DNA of 64,000 nt, taken from assembly GCF_947501785.1 (NCBI RefSeq), contig NZ_CANMXB010000001.1:2065048-2129047 (forward strand). Reading direction: 5' to 3'. The stretch is from an uncultured Litoreibacter sp. Lineage in GTDB: Bacteria; Pseudomonadota; Alphaproteobacteria; Rhodobacterales; Rhodobacteraceae. The translations under genes were made by a program, and so were the position numbers. Positions 7,070 through 15,566 of the stretch are shown here, piece after piece (the first letter of the stretch is position 1; each line of letters begins with the position of its first letter). The notes below the pieces were generated by a model. The model saw only the letters and a list, made by a program, of their open reading frames with translations. It did not search any database and was not told the origin of the DNA.

Positions 7070-8329
7070 ATGCATAACTTTTTGAAAGCGTCCACCGCGG
7101 CGCTTGCGTTGGCCGTTGCGGCGACCGGTGCAAATGCAGATGGCCACGCGCTGTCTGGTGACCTCGTCATCTTCTCGGACATGTCCAACCCTGCGCCGCG
7201 CGCAGTGATGGAAGGCATGGTCGAACGATTCGGTGCAGAGCACCCCGACCTGAACATCGAGCTGACGATCATCGATCGCGAAGCTTACAAAACCCAGATC
7301 CGCAACTTCCTGACGGCAAACACGCCTGACGTTGCCAACTGGTACGCCGCCAACCGTATGAAGCCTTACGTGGATGCGGGCCTCTTCGAAGACATCTCCG
7401 ACGTTTGGGAAGGCACTCTGTCTGAAGAGCTGGCCTCGACCAAAGGCGCGATGACGCTCGACGGCAAGCAGTGGGGCGTGCCCTATACGTACTACCAGTG
7501 GGGTGTTTACTACCGCAAAGACATCTATGAAGAGCTGGGCCTGAAAGAGCCAACCTCTTGGGCAGAAGAGAAAGCCAACTGTCAGGCGATCCTCGATTCC
7601 GGCAAGAAATGCTACACCATCGGCACCAAGTTCCTTTGGACTGCCGGCGGCTGGTTCGACTACCTGAACATGCGCACCAACGGCTACGACTTCCACGCCT
7701 CCCTCTTGGGCGGCAACGAGAAGTGGGACAGCCCAGAGGTCCGCGCGACTTTCGCAAACTGGAAAGAGCTGCTGGATATGGGTGCGTTTATCGACAACCA
7801 CACCTCCTACAGCTGGCAGGAATCGCTGCCCTTTATCGTATCGGGTGAAGCCGCTGCGATCCTGAAAGGCAACTTCGCGGTGCCACCACTGCGCGAAGCA
7901 GGTCTGGACGACAGCAAGCTCGACTTCTACCAGTTCCCTGCGATCACCGACGGTATCGCAATGGCGGAAGACGCGCCAACCGACACGTTCCACATCCCAT
8001 CGGGTGCCTCGAACAAAGACGCGGCCAAAGCGTTCCTGAAGTTCGTTGTGTCGGCTGAGAACCAAACACTGATCAACGCGGGCGACGCGCTGGGTCAGCT
8101 TCCGGTGAACTCCAAATCCTCCGTGGATGACGACAAGTTCCTGCTGGAAGGCTTTGAAATGCTCTCCTCCAACAGCCCAGGCGGCGTGGCACAGTTCTTC
8201 GACCGTGACGCACCAGCTGAAATGGCGAAAGTCGGCATGGAAGGCCTGCAAGAGTTCATGGTCAAGCCAGACAACCTAGACAAGATCCTGGCCCGTTTGG
8301 ACAAAGCCGCAGAGCGTATCTACAAATAA
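7070..8329 (+). CDS. Sugar ABC transporter substrate-binding protein
   Basis: A 419-residue extracellular solute-binding protein of the SBP_bac_1 (cluster B carbohydrate) family. The signal peptide is residues 1-23 (ANA-DG). Mature features include LVIFSDMSNPAPRAVMEGMVERF near the start and the hinge-region TYYQWGVYYRKDIYEELGL. A longer in-frame start at 6890 is rejected because GGGAGG sits just before the ATG at 7070. It is the first gene of the rightward galactoside operon and is followed by a strong hairpin at 8351-8378. Glycosidases downstream suggest alpha- or beta-galactosides as ligands. Confidence 0.9.
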   Translation: MHNFLKASTAALALAVAATGANADGHALSGDLVIFSDMSNPAPRAVMEGMVERFGAEHPDLNIELTIIDREAYKTQIRNFLTANTPDVANWYAANRMKPYVDAGLFEDISDVWEGTLSEELASTKGAMTLDGKQWGVPYTYYQWGVYYRKDIYEELGLKEPTSWAEEKANCQAILDSGKKCYTIGTKFLWTAGGWFDYLNMRTNGYDFHASLLGGNEKWDSPEVRATFANWKELLDMGAFIDNHTSYSWQESLPFIVSGEAAAILKGNFAVPPLREAGLDDSKLDFYQFPAITDGIAMAEDAPTDTFHIPSGASNKDAAKAFLKFVVSAENQTLINAGDALGQLPVNSKSSVDDDKFLLEGFEMLSSNSPGGVAQFFDRDAPAEMAKVGMEGLQEFMVKPDNLDKILARLDKAAERIYK

Positions 8330-8350
8330 GCGCTTCGCTTTAAACATACC

Positions 8351-8378
8351 GGTAGGGCGGGGTTAACCCCGCCTTACC
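8351..8378 (+). terminator. Intercistronic GC hairpin after the binding-protein gene
   Basis: GGTAGGGCGGGG (8351-8362) pairs with CCCCGCCTTACC (8367-8378) around a TTAA loop, with one G-T pair. There is no U-tract, so it is more likely a 3'-end stabiliser or partial attenuator that raises binding-protein mRNA over permease mRNA than a full terminator. A smaller AAGCG/CGCTT hairpin overlaps the stop codon just before it (8328-8340). Confidence 0.65.
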
Positions 8379-8477
8379 ACCCCTCTCCGACAGCTCATCT
8401 GCAAGTGCCCGTCCGGCCTTTTCACATGCGCTGAAGAACGCAGCAGACCACAGACTAATCCCGTGGGAGGATCCGTC

Positions 8478-9398
8478 ATGGCAGACGCAACAGTCTCAAC
8501 CGGCACCAGCCAACGCAGCTGGTACAAGCGAAACGAGATCGCAGTCACCCCGTGGCTCTTCCTGATCCCCGGCATCATCTTCTTCATGGTCTATGTGATC
8601 ATCCCGATCTTCCAGTCCTTCTACTATTCCACCCTCGCCTGGGACGGCCTCGGCGAAGCGCAAAATGTGGGCCTGTCCAACTATGCCGAGCTGTGGGACG
8701 ACGACGCCTTCTATACGTCGCTGAAAAACAACTTCATCTGGTTGGCGCTCTACCTTCTGGCCATTCCCGCAGGCCTGTTCATCGCGCTTCTGTTGAACCA
8801 GACCGTCTGGGGCATCCGGCTTTATAAGTCGCTGTTCTTCTTCCCCTTCGTGATCTCTCAGGTGGTTGTGGGCCTTGTCTTCGGCTGGTTCTACGATCCG
8901 ACCTTTGGCCTCTTTAACATAGCACTTGGCTGGGTCGGCCTCGGCCCGATCAACGTGCTGGGCGACGAGGCGTATGTGACCTACGGCATCATCGCCGCGG
9001 GCCTCTGGCCGCAAACGGCCTATTGCATGATCCTCTACCTCACTGGCCTCAACGCCGTGGACCCCGAACAGATCGAGGCTGCGCGTCTCGACGGCGCCAA
9101 GCGCCTCAAGATGCTCTGGTACGTGGTCGTCCCGCAGCTGAAACCCGCCACCTTCATTGCCTTCGTGGTGACCATCATCGGCGCGCTGCGTTCCTTCGAT
9201 CTGATCTCGATCATGACCAATGGTGGGCCGTTCGGCTCCAGCCGGGTGCTCTCCTTCTACATGTTCGAGGTGGCGCTTTCGGAATACGGGTTCCGCATGG
9301 GCTACGGCGCCGCCGTCGCCGTGGTGCTGTTCCTGATCATGCTCGTCTTCATCACCTACTTCCTCTACTCGATGTATAACGAAGAGAAGGGACGCTAA
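8478..9398 (+). CDS. Sugar ABC transporter permease, MalF/UgpA type
   Basis: A 306-residue inner-membrane permease with about six transmembrane helices. The EAA loop (EAARLDGAKRLKMLWYVVVP, residues 200-219) contacts the ATPase. A GTG at 8463 is possible, but GGGAGGA precedes the ATG at 8478. It follows the binding-protein gene after a 148-base gap containing a hairpin, and its stop is separated by one base from the second permease. Together with the next gene it forms the heterodimeric channel. Confidence 0.9.
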   Translation: MADATVSTGTSQRSWYKRNEIAVTPWLFLIPGIIFFMVYVIIPIFQSFYYSTLAWDGLGEAQNVGLSNYAELWDDDAFYTSLKNNFIWLALYLLAIPAGLFIALLLNQTVWGIRLYKSLFFFPFVISQVVVGLVFGWFYDPTFGLFNIALGWVGLGPINVLGDEAYVTYGIIAAGLWPQTAYCMILYLTGLNAVDPEQIEAARLDGAKRLKMLWYVVVPQLKPATFIAFVVTIIGALRSFDLISIMTNGGPFGSSRVLSFYMFEVALSEYGFRMGYGAAVAVVLFLIMLVFITYFLYSMYNEEKGR

Positions 9399-9399
9399 G

Positions 9400-10245
9400 A
9401 TGTTTCCAACTCCAATTGAGAAATCGACCCCCGGCGTCCAGATTGCGTACAAGACCATGCTGCCCATCGCGCTCTTGGTCTGGCTGGCCCCGCTCTTGGC
9501 GGTCGCCCTCTTCTCCATCAAGCCCGACGCGGACTTCACCACCGGCAACTACTGGGGCTTCCCGTCAAGCTTCGAGGGCTTCACCAATTACGGCCTCGTT
9601 TTCGGGTCCGACATGCCGCGCTACATGCTGAACTCGCTCTTGATCACGATCCCAACGGTGCTGGGCTGCATCATCCTCAGTTCCATGACCGGCTTCGCGC
9701 TGGGCATCTACAAGTTCAAGGCCAACATCTGGGTCTTCTTTATGTTCGTGGCGGGCAACTTCGTGCCCTTCCAGATCCTGATGGTGCCGGTGCGCGATCT
9801 GACGCTAGACATGGGGCTCTACAACACCATCCCCGGCCTCGTGCTGTTCCACATCGCCTTCCAGACGGGCTTCTGTACGCTCTTCATGCGCAACTTCATC
9901 CGCGCGCTGCCGTTCGAACTGGTGGAGGCCGCCCGTGTCGAAGGCATCTCGGAATTCCGCATCTTCTGGTTCGTGATCATGCCGCTGATGAAGCCCGCGC
10001 TGGCCGCCATGGCGGTGCTGATCTTCACCTTCATCTGGAATGACTACTTCTGGGCCGTGGTGTTGACGCAGGGTGTTGAATCGCAGCCTGTTACGGCGGG
10101 GATCACATCCTTCAACGCGCAATTTCGTGCGGCTTACCACCTGATGAGTGCGGGTTCCATCGTTGCGGCTTTGCCCCCGGTGGCCATGTTCTTCCTGATG
10201 CAGAAACACTTCATCGCGGGCCTGACCCTCGGAGCAGTTAAGTAA
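9400..10245 (+). CDS. Sugar ABC transporter permease, MalG/UgpE type
   Basis: A 281-residue second permease with six predicted helices and an EAA loop at about 176-198 (EAARVEGISEFRIFWFVIMP). It begins one base after the stop of the first permease and ends one base before the alpha-galactosidase start, so uptake and hydrolysis genes are tightly coupled. It pairs with the 8478-9398 product in a MalFGK2-like complex. Confidence 0.9.
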   Translation: MFPTPIEKSTPGVQIAYKTMLPIALLVWLAPLLAVALFSIKPDADFTTGNYWGFPSSFEGFTNYGLVFGSDMPRYMLNSLLITIPTVLGCIILSSMTGFALGIYKFKANIWVFFMFVAGNFVPFQILMVPVRDLTLDMGLYNTIPGLVLFHIAFQTGFCTLFMRNFIRALPFELVEAARVEGISEFRIFWFVIMPLMKPALAAMAVLIFTFIWNDYFWAVVLTQGVESQPVTAGITSFNAQFRAAYHLMSAGSIVAALPPVAMFFLMQKHFIAGLTLGAVK

Positions 10246-10246
10246 A

Positions 10247-12346
10247 ATGATCGACGAGACTTTCCAAGCATGGCGCTTGGACGATGTGCGGCAGACGCTG
10301 GTGCTGGCCGCACGCCGGACACGGCTGCCCGAAGTGGTCTATTGGGGCCCACCCTTGCCCAAGGGCGAGGACCTCGGCACGCTCTATCACGCCTATGCGC
10401 TGGACGTCACCGGCGGCATGCTGGACGAGAACCCGGATCTGTCGATCCTGCCCGAGGCATCGCGCACCTTCCCCGGCCAGCCCGGCCTGATCCTGCGCGC
10501 CCAGGACGGCTCCCCGCTCTTGCCGAAATTCTGCTTCGACGGGGCCGATGAAACCGACGACACGCTCACCTTGCACTACAAGGATGACGACACGAACCTG
10601 CGCTACACCGCCCGGTTCCAGACCGATCCCGACACCCGGATCATCACCGCCAAGGCGTTCCTCGACAGCGATGACCCCGTGCACCTGCACTGGCTCTCCG
10701 CCCCTGTCATCCCCGGCCCACAGCTCAGCGACGAAATGATCGACGTGGCGGGCCGCTGGACGGGTGAGTTTCAGCTCAACCGCACCGCATGGTCGCCGGG
10801 CATGCGCTACCGCGAAAACCGCACGGGCCGCACCGGGCACGAACATTTCCCCGGCCTCATCGTGCCGTGCCGCGGGGCGACCAACACCCAAGGCCACGCC
10901 TACGCGTTCCACTACGGCTGGTCCGGCGGGCACAAGATGATCGCCGAGGAGCTCCCCGACGGCCGCCGCCAAATCCAGTTCGGTCACGCCGCCCGGATGG
11001 AGGTCAACGCCGCCAAGCATTTCGAAAGCGCCTCGCTCTACCTCACCTTCTCGGATGATGGCCTCAACGGCTGCGCCGTCGCCTTCCAACGCCACCTGCG
11101 CGACCGCATCATCACGCCGGCCAACGACAAGCCGCGCCCCGTGCATTACAACTGCTGGGAAGCCGTCTATTTCGACCATAAACTCGACATCCTGCAAGAC
11201 ATCGCCACCCGCGCCGCAAAGCTTGGTGCGGAACGTTTCGTCCTCGATGATGGCTGGTTCGGGCAGCGCGATGACGACACCACGTCGCTTAGCGACTGGC
11301 AGGTCGATCCGCGCAAGTACCCTGACGGCCTCGGCCCTCTCATCGACCACGTCCACGGCGAAGGCATGACCTTCGGCATCTGGTTCGAGCCTGAGATGAT
11401 CAACGAGGACAGCGACCTGCACCGCGCCCACCCCGATTGGGCCTTGGGCTCCGAAGACCAGACCTTGGGCCGCCAGCAAAAGGCGTTGAACATGGGGCTG
11501 CCGGAGGTCCGCGACTTCGTCTACGACCGCATGGCCGCGATCCTCACCGAATACCCGATCGACTACATCAAATGGGACCACAACCGCGTGCTCCCTGCCC
11601 CCGATGCCGATCAAACCCGTGGCTCCTACGCGCTCTTGGACCGTCTGCGCGAAGACTTCCCGCATGTCGAAATTGAAAGCTGCGCGTCGGGCGGCGGCCG
11701 CATCGACTTCGGCATCATGAAACGCACGCAACGCGTCTGGCTGTCGGATTCAAACGACGCGCTGGAACGGCTCAAGATGCAGCATAACGCGGCGCTGTTC
11801 CTGCCCATGTCCGTCACCGGCTCCCATGTCGGCCCCCGCAAATGCCACACCTCTGGCCGCATCCTCGATATCTCCTTCCGCGCATGGGTCGCCGCCCAAC
11901 GCCACATGGGGTTCGAAATGGATCCGCGCGAGCTAAACGAACATGAAGAAGCCGTCCTGAAAGACGTCACCTCTTGGTGGAAACACAACCGCGACTGGCT
12001 GATCCCGGCAGACATCCTGCGTCTCGATTCAGCTGACCCCGCCGTCATCGCCGAACAGCAGCTGTCGCGTGACGGCAGCAAATTCGTGATCTTCGCCGGC
12101 AAGGCCGAAACCTCCGACCAAATCGCGCCCCGCCCCCTGCGCCTGACCCGCCTGTTCCACCACGCCACTTACCGCGTCCGGCTCATCAACCGCGAAAGCG
12201 GCGCACCCGCGACCCTGTCGCGCGGCACGCCCGTGTTGAAGGAAAAAGCCATCGAGGTGTCCGGCGCGTGGCTGATGACCCAAGGGGTGACCCTGCCATG
12301 GTCCTTCCCGGAATCCATGTGGGTCCTCGAAGGGGAACGGCTATGA
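10247..12346 (+). CDS. Alpha-galactosidase, GH36 family
   Basis: A 699-residue cytoplasmic enzyme (no signal peptide) that releases alpha-linked galactose. An N-terminal beta-supersandwich domain is followed by the TIM barrel. IKWDHNR carries the nucleophile Asp 444, and the SDSND motif carries the acid/base Asp about 501, both as in GH36. FVLDDGWFGQR and ESCASGGGRID are further hallmarks. The length is normal. The position directly after the permeases implies import of intact alpha-galactosides; raffinose-type sugars, melibiose or algal galactosylglycerols are all possible. Confidence 0.9.
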   Translation: MIDETFQAWRLDDVRQTLVLAARRTRLPEVVYWGPPLPKGEDLGTLYHAYALDVTGGMLDENPDLSILPEASRTFPGQPGLILRAQDGSPLLPKFCFDGADETDDTLTLHYKDDDTNLRYTARFQTDPDTRIITAKAFLDSDDPVHLHWLSAPVIPGPQLSDEMIDVAGRWTGEFQLNRTAWSPGMRYRENRTGRTGHEHFPGLIVPCRGATNTQGHAYAFHYGWSGGHKMIAEELPDGRRQIQFGHAARMEVNAAKHFESASLYLTFSDDGLNGCAVAFQRHLRDRIITPANDKPRPVHYNCWEAVYFDHKLDILQDIATRAAKLGAERFVLDDGWFGQRDDDTTSLSDWQVDPRKYPDGLGPLIDHVHGEGMTFGIWFEPEMINEDSDLHRAHPDWALGSEDQTLGRQQKALNMGLPEVRDFVYDRMAAILTEYPIDYIKWDHNRVLPAPDADQTRGSYALLDRLREDFPHVEIESCASGGGRIDFGIMKRTQRVWLSDSNDALERLKMQHNAALFLPMSVTGSHVGPRKCHTSGRILDISFRAWVAAQRHMGFEMDPRELNEHEEAVLKDVTSWWKHNRDWLIPADILRLDSADPAVIAEQQLSRDGSKFVIFAGKAETSDQIAPRPLRLTRLFHHATYRVRLINRESGAPATLSRGTPVLKEKAIEVSGAWLMTQGVTLPWSFPESMWVLEGERL

Positions 12347-12373
12347 TGGGGACGGCGTTAACGAATTATCACA

Positions 12374-12425
12374 GTACCGCCCCTGTCGGTACAGGCTGTG
12401 TACAGGGTGTGTACGCGCTGTGTAC
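12374..12425 (+). promoter_or_regulatory. Phased TGTGTAC repeats and GTACCG palindrome
   Basis: TGTGTAC occurs at 12397-12403, 12408-12414 and 12419-12425, exactly 11 bases apart. A degenerate TCGGTAC at 12386-12392 keeps the same phase. The first copy also forms a perfect inverted repeat, GTACCG (12374-12379) with CGGTAC (12387-12392). It fills the 97-base gap between the alpha-galactosidase and the SDR gene. It looks like a helically phased regulator-binding array for an internal promoter; no regulator is identified. Confidence 0.5.
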
Positions 12426-12443
12426 GCCAGAAAAGAGGTTAAC

Positions 12444-13214
12444 ATGAACAAATTCGCGACATTCCACGACCTCGAAGGCGCATCCGTCTTCATCACCGGC
12501 GGCGGCTCCGGCATCGGTGCCTCGTTAACGGATGGCTTCATGGCCCAAGGCGCAAAAGTCGCCTTCATCGGGCGGTCTGATGCGTCTGAATTCGTCGAAG
12601 AAATGACCGAAAAACATGGGGTTGCGCCTTTATTTGTCCAAGGCGACATCACCGATACGGACGTTTTGACTGCCGCCATCGAGAAATCGGCTGACACAAA
12701 CGGTCCCATCACCTGTTTGGTTAACAACGCCGCCAACGACAAGCGCCACACAACGGAAGAAGTTGATAGCGAATTCTTCGACTGGATGATGGCCATCAAC
12801 CTCAAGGCCTATTTCTTCGCCTGCCAAGCCGTTGTTCCGCAAATGAAAAAAGCCGGTTTCGGCTCGATCATCAACTTCTCATCCATCTCCTACATGATGG
12901 GCAATGCGGGCTACCCGCTCTATACGGCGGCCAATTCAGGTATTAACGGAATGACCAGATCGCTGGCCCGGGAGTTCGGCCCCGACAAAATCCGCGTTAA
13001 CGCTTTGGCCCCGGGTTGGGTTTTGACCCAAAAGCAAAAAGACCTCTGGGTCACCCCTGAAGGGTTGGAAAATCACCTTTCTCGTCAATGCCTTAAGGAC
13101 ACTTTGGACCCCGACGACATGATCAACGGCGTGCTCTTTCTGGCCTCCAACACGTCCAAAATGATGACCGGCCAAGCGCTCGTCATTGACGGCGGCGTCG
13201 TCGTAACCGGTTGA
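12444..13214 (+). CDS. SDR sugar 1-dehydrogenase-like protein with altered active site
   Basis: A 256-residue short-chain dehydrogenase/reductase. The NAD(P) site TGGGSGIG is at 19-26 and NNAAND at 94-99. The overall sequence resembles the Caulobacter XylB-type aldose 1-dehydrogenases, fitting oxidation of galactose (or a related aldose) to its lactone for the downstream lactonase. Catalytic Ser (146-149 cluster) and Tyr 160 are present, but the Lys of the YxxxK motif is Asn 164 (codon AAT at 12933). This is either a family variant or an activity-impairing change. The ATG at 12444 has a purine-rich AAAAGAGG before it. It overlaps dgoK by one base. Confidence 0.82.
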   Translation: MNKFATFHDLEGASVFITGGGSGIGASLTDGFMAQGAKVAFIGRSDASEFVEEMTEKHGVAPLFVQGDITDTDVLTAAIEKSADTNGPITCLVNNAANDKRHTTEEVDSEFFDWMMAINLKAYFFACQAVVPQMKKAGFGSIINFSSISYMMGNAGYPLYTAANSGINGMTRSLAREFGPDKIRVNALAPGWVLTQKQKDLWVTPEGLENHLSRQCLKDTLDPDDMINGVLFLASNTSKMMTGQALVIDGGVVVTG

Positions 13215-14119
13215 TGTCAGGGGAAAAAACATACGCCGACTGGATCGCAGTCGATTGGGGCACGTCCAACCTGCGCGCGTGGGCCATGACCTCTGATGGC
13301 GCCATCAAGGACATGGTCACCTCCGACAAAGGCATGTCCAGCCTCACCCCTGAGCAATTCGAACCCACCCTGATTTCCCTTACAGAACAATGGCTTGGCA
13401 CGACCGAAACACCGGTCATCGCCTGTGGCATGGTCGGCGCGCGGCAAGGTTGGGCGGAAGCCCCCTACCGCACCGTCCCCACCACGCCCCACGGCGCATT
13501 AAGCCCTTGTTCTACAACAGATAATCGTATCTCCGTCTATATTCTGCCGGGCCTGAAACAGGACAAACACCCCGACGTCATGCGGGGCGAAGAGACCCAA
13601 ATTGCTGGCTTCCTTGCCGACAACCCCGACTTTGACGGCGTCCTATGCCTGCCCGGAACCCACACCAAATGGGTGCACATTTCTGCCAAGGAAATTGTTT
13701 CTTTCCAAACAGTTATGACCGGTGAACTCTTTGCGTTGCTGTCCAAGAATTCGGTCTTGCGCCACTCCGTCGACAGCAAGGACTGGGATGAAGACGCGTT
13801 TATCGACGCTGTTTCTAACACAACCGCCCGGCCCGAAACACTTGCCGCCCAGATGTTTCAAATTCGCGCCTCCCATTTGCTGGAAGCCACGCAACCATCT
13901 GTTTCCAAATCGAAATTGTCCGGCCTGCTGATCGGCGCAGAACTCGCCGCAACCAAACCCTACTGGCTCGGCCAACAAATCGCGCTGGTAGGTGACCCCG
14001 TTCTCAATGCCATCTATCTCGCCGCCCTCCGCGCCCAAGGCCTGGACGCGACGCAACACACCAGCGACGACCTCACCGTCAAAGGCCTGACCGCTGCCTA
14101 TAAGGACCTGATTTCATGA
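13214..14119 (+). CDS. dgoK: 2-keto-3-deoxygalactonokinase
   Basis: A 301-residue sugar kinase of the DgoK family, converting 2-dehydro-3-deoxy-D-galactonate to its 6-phosphate. The N-terminal phosphate-binding motif [13 protein letters not shown], the GMVGARQGW segment and [13 protein letters not shown] are hallmarks of the family. The length is typical. The ATG at 13214 overlaps the SDR stop (TGATG); a TTG one codon upstream is possible. The 3' end overlaps the aldolase start by 4 bases. The kinase-aldolase pair marks this locus as the De Ley-Doudoroff route of galactose or galactonate breakdown. Confidence 0.92.
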   Translation: MSGEKTYADWIAVDWGTSNLRAWAMTSDGAIKDMVTSDKGMSSLTPEQFEPTLISLTEQWLGTTETPVIACGMVGARQGWAEAPYRTVPTTPHGALSPCSTTDNRISVYILPGLKQDKHPDVMRGEETQIAGFLADNPDFDGVLCLPGTHTKWVHISAKEIVSFQTVMTGELFALLSKNSVLRHSVDSKDWDEDAFIDAVSNTTARPETLAAQMFQIRASHLLEATQPSVSKSKLSGLLIGAELAATKPYWLGQQIALVGDPVLNAIYLAALRAQGLDATQHTSDDLTVKGLTAAYKDLIS

Positions 14120-14721
14120 GTAGAAACCTCATCGCCATCCTGCGCGGCATCACCCCCGCCGAAGCCCTCCCCATCTGCGAAGCCCTAATCGAAGCAGGCA
14201 TCACCAAAATCGAAGTGCCGCTCAACTCACCAGACCCTCTGGACAGCATTGGTGCCATGGCAAAAGCCTTTGGTGACAAGGCCTTAATCGGCGCCGGCAC
14301 GGTGCTCAGCCCCCAAGACGTGGCCGCAGTCGCGCGTGTCGGAGGCAAGCTGATCGTGTCCCCAAACGCCGATACAGAGGTGATCCAAGCCACCAAAGCA
14401 GCAGACCTCGAAAGCTGGCCGGGAGTGTTAACACCCACCGAGTGTTTCGCGGCTCTCAAAGCCGGGGCAAATGGCCTGAAAGTTTTCCCCGGCTTCGCCA
14501 TGGGCATCGAAGGCCTGAAAGCCATCCGCGCCGTTTTGCCAAAAGAAACCCAAGTCTACATGGTCGGCGGCGTCGGCCCTGATGGTTTTGCAGAGTGGAA
14601 AGCAGCTGGCGCGAACGGCTTCGGCATCGGCTCCGCACTCTACAAACCGGGCCGGACGGCAGGCGAAATTTTCCCGATCGCACGCGACATGGTCGCGGCA
14701 TATGACGCCGCCTTCACTTGA
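14116..14721 (+). CDS. dgoA: 2-dehydro-3-deoxy-6-phosphogalactonate aldolase
   Basis: A 201-residue class I aldolase of the KDPG/KDPGal family that cleaves KDPGal to pyruvate and glyceraldehyde 3-phosphate. The single-domain length and the motifs [24 protein letters not shown] (Glu of the active site), IGAGTVLSP and the GLKVFPGF segment with the Schiff-base Lys are clear. The LNSPDPL segment is typical of the DgoA rather than the Eda branch. Start ATG overlaps the dgoK stop, and the 3' end overlaps the lactonase start. Confidence 0.92.
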   Translation: MSRNLIAILRGITPAEALPICEALIEAGITKIEVPLNSPDPLDSIGAMAKAFGDKALIGAGTVLSPQDVAAVARVGGKLIVSPNADTEVIQATKAADLESWPGVLTPTECFAALKAGANGLKVFPGFAMGIEGLKAIRAVLPKETQVYMVGGVGPDGFAEWKAAGANGFGIGSALYKPGRTAGEIFPIARDMVAAYDAAFT

Positions 14722-15566
14722 GCGAAATCTACGACAACCGCGCCTGCGAGCTGGGCGAGGGGCCGCTGTGGCATCCCTTGCGCAACCAACTTTTCTGGTT
14801 TGATATCAATGGCAAACGGCTGCATTGCGACGATGGGCAAACATGGCAATTCGACGAACATGTGTCAGCCGCTGGCTGGATAAACGCGACCGAATTTCTG
14901 GTCGCGAGCGAAACAGCACTATTGCGTTTTGATATCGAATCCGGGGCTAAATCCGAAATCTGCAGCTTAGAAGCAGACGACCCGGAAACGCGTAGCAATG
15001 ATGGTCGCGCCGACCCATGGGGCGGGTTCTGGATTGGCACCATGCACAAAGAGGCCGCAAATGCAGGCGGGGCGATTTACCGGTTCTACGAAGGCGAACT
15101 GCGCCAACTGTTCGCGCCCATATCCATCACGAACGCGATCGCGTTTGCACCTGACCGGAGCTGCGCATACTGGGCCGATACGGCCGCGCAGAAAGTGTTC
15201 CGCACGGCGTTGGATGCACAAGGGTGGCCCACATCGGCCCCGACAGTTTTTCTGGATTTGGTGGAAGGCGACCTTAACCCGGACGGGTCAATTGTTGCAG
15301 CGGATGGCAGCTACCTTAACGCCCAATGGGGTGCCTCGCGCGTGGCGCGCTACGATGCAACGGGCGCGTTTCTTGAAGCATATGACTTCCCGACGTCGCA
15401 CATAACCTGCCCCGCATTGGGCGGACCAAATCTCAGCACGCTCTTTGCGACATCCGCCCAGCAAGGTATGGATGACGCGCAATTGACCCGAGAACCGGAT
15501 GCCGGAAAGACATTTTCCCTCGAAACATCCATCAACGGTCTGCCCGAGTATCAGGTGAAATTATGA
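14718..15566 (+). CDS. SMP-30/gluconolactonase-family sugar lactonase
   Basis: A 282-residue SMP-30/LRE family six-bladed beta-propeller with no signal peptide. LGEGPLWHP near the start contains the metal-binding Glu; [17 protein letters not shown] carries the Asn/Asp ligands. It probably hydrolyses galactono-lactone made by the sugar dehydrogenase encoded upstream. The start is an unusual TTG at 14718 overlapping the dgoA stop (TTGA). The frame continues conserved sequence immediately after it. Its own stop overlaps the beta-galactosidase ATG. Confidence 0.88.
   Translation: MSEIYDNRACELGEGPLWHPLRNQLFWFDINGKRLHCDDGQTWQFDEHVSAAGWINATEFLVASETALLRFDIESGAKSEICSLEADDPETRSNDGRADPWGGFWIGTMHKEAANAGGAIYRFYEGELRQLFAPISITNAIAFAPDRSCAYWADTAAQKVFRTALDAQGWPTSAPTVFLDLVEGDLNPDGSIVAADGSYLNAQWGASRVARYDATGAFLEAYDFPTSHITCPALGGPNLSTLFATSAQQGMDDAQLTREPDAGKTFSLETSINGLPEYQVKL

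Noticed and set aside
7052-8251. A 399-residue minus-strand open frame opposite the sugar-binding protein
   Set aside because: It has no family features and lies exactly opposite a clear receptor gene with signal peptide and ribosome site.
10238-11731. A 497-residue minus-strand open frame opposite the alpha-galactosidase
   Set aside because: It is a GC-rich shadow of the GH36 gene, with no recognisable domains; the opposite frame has full catalytic motifs.
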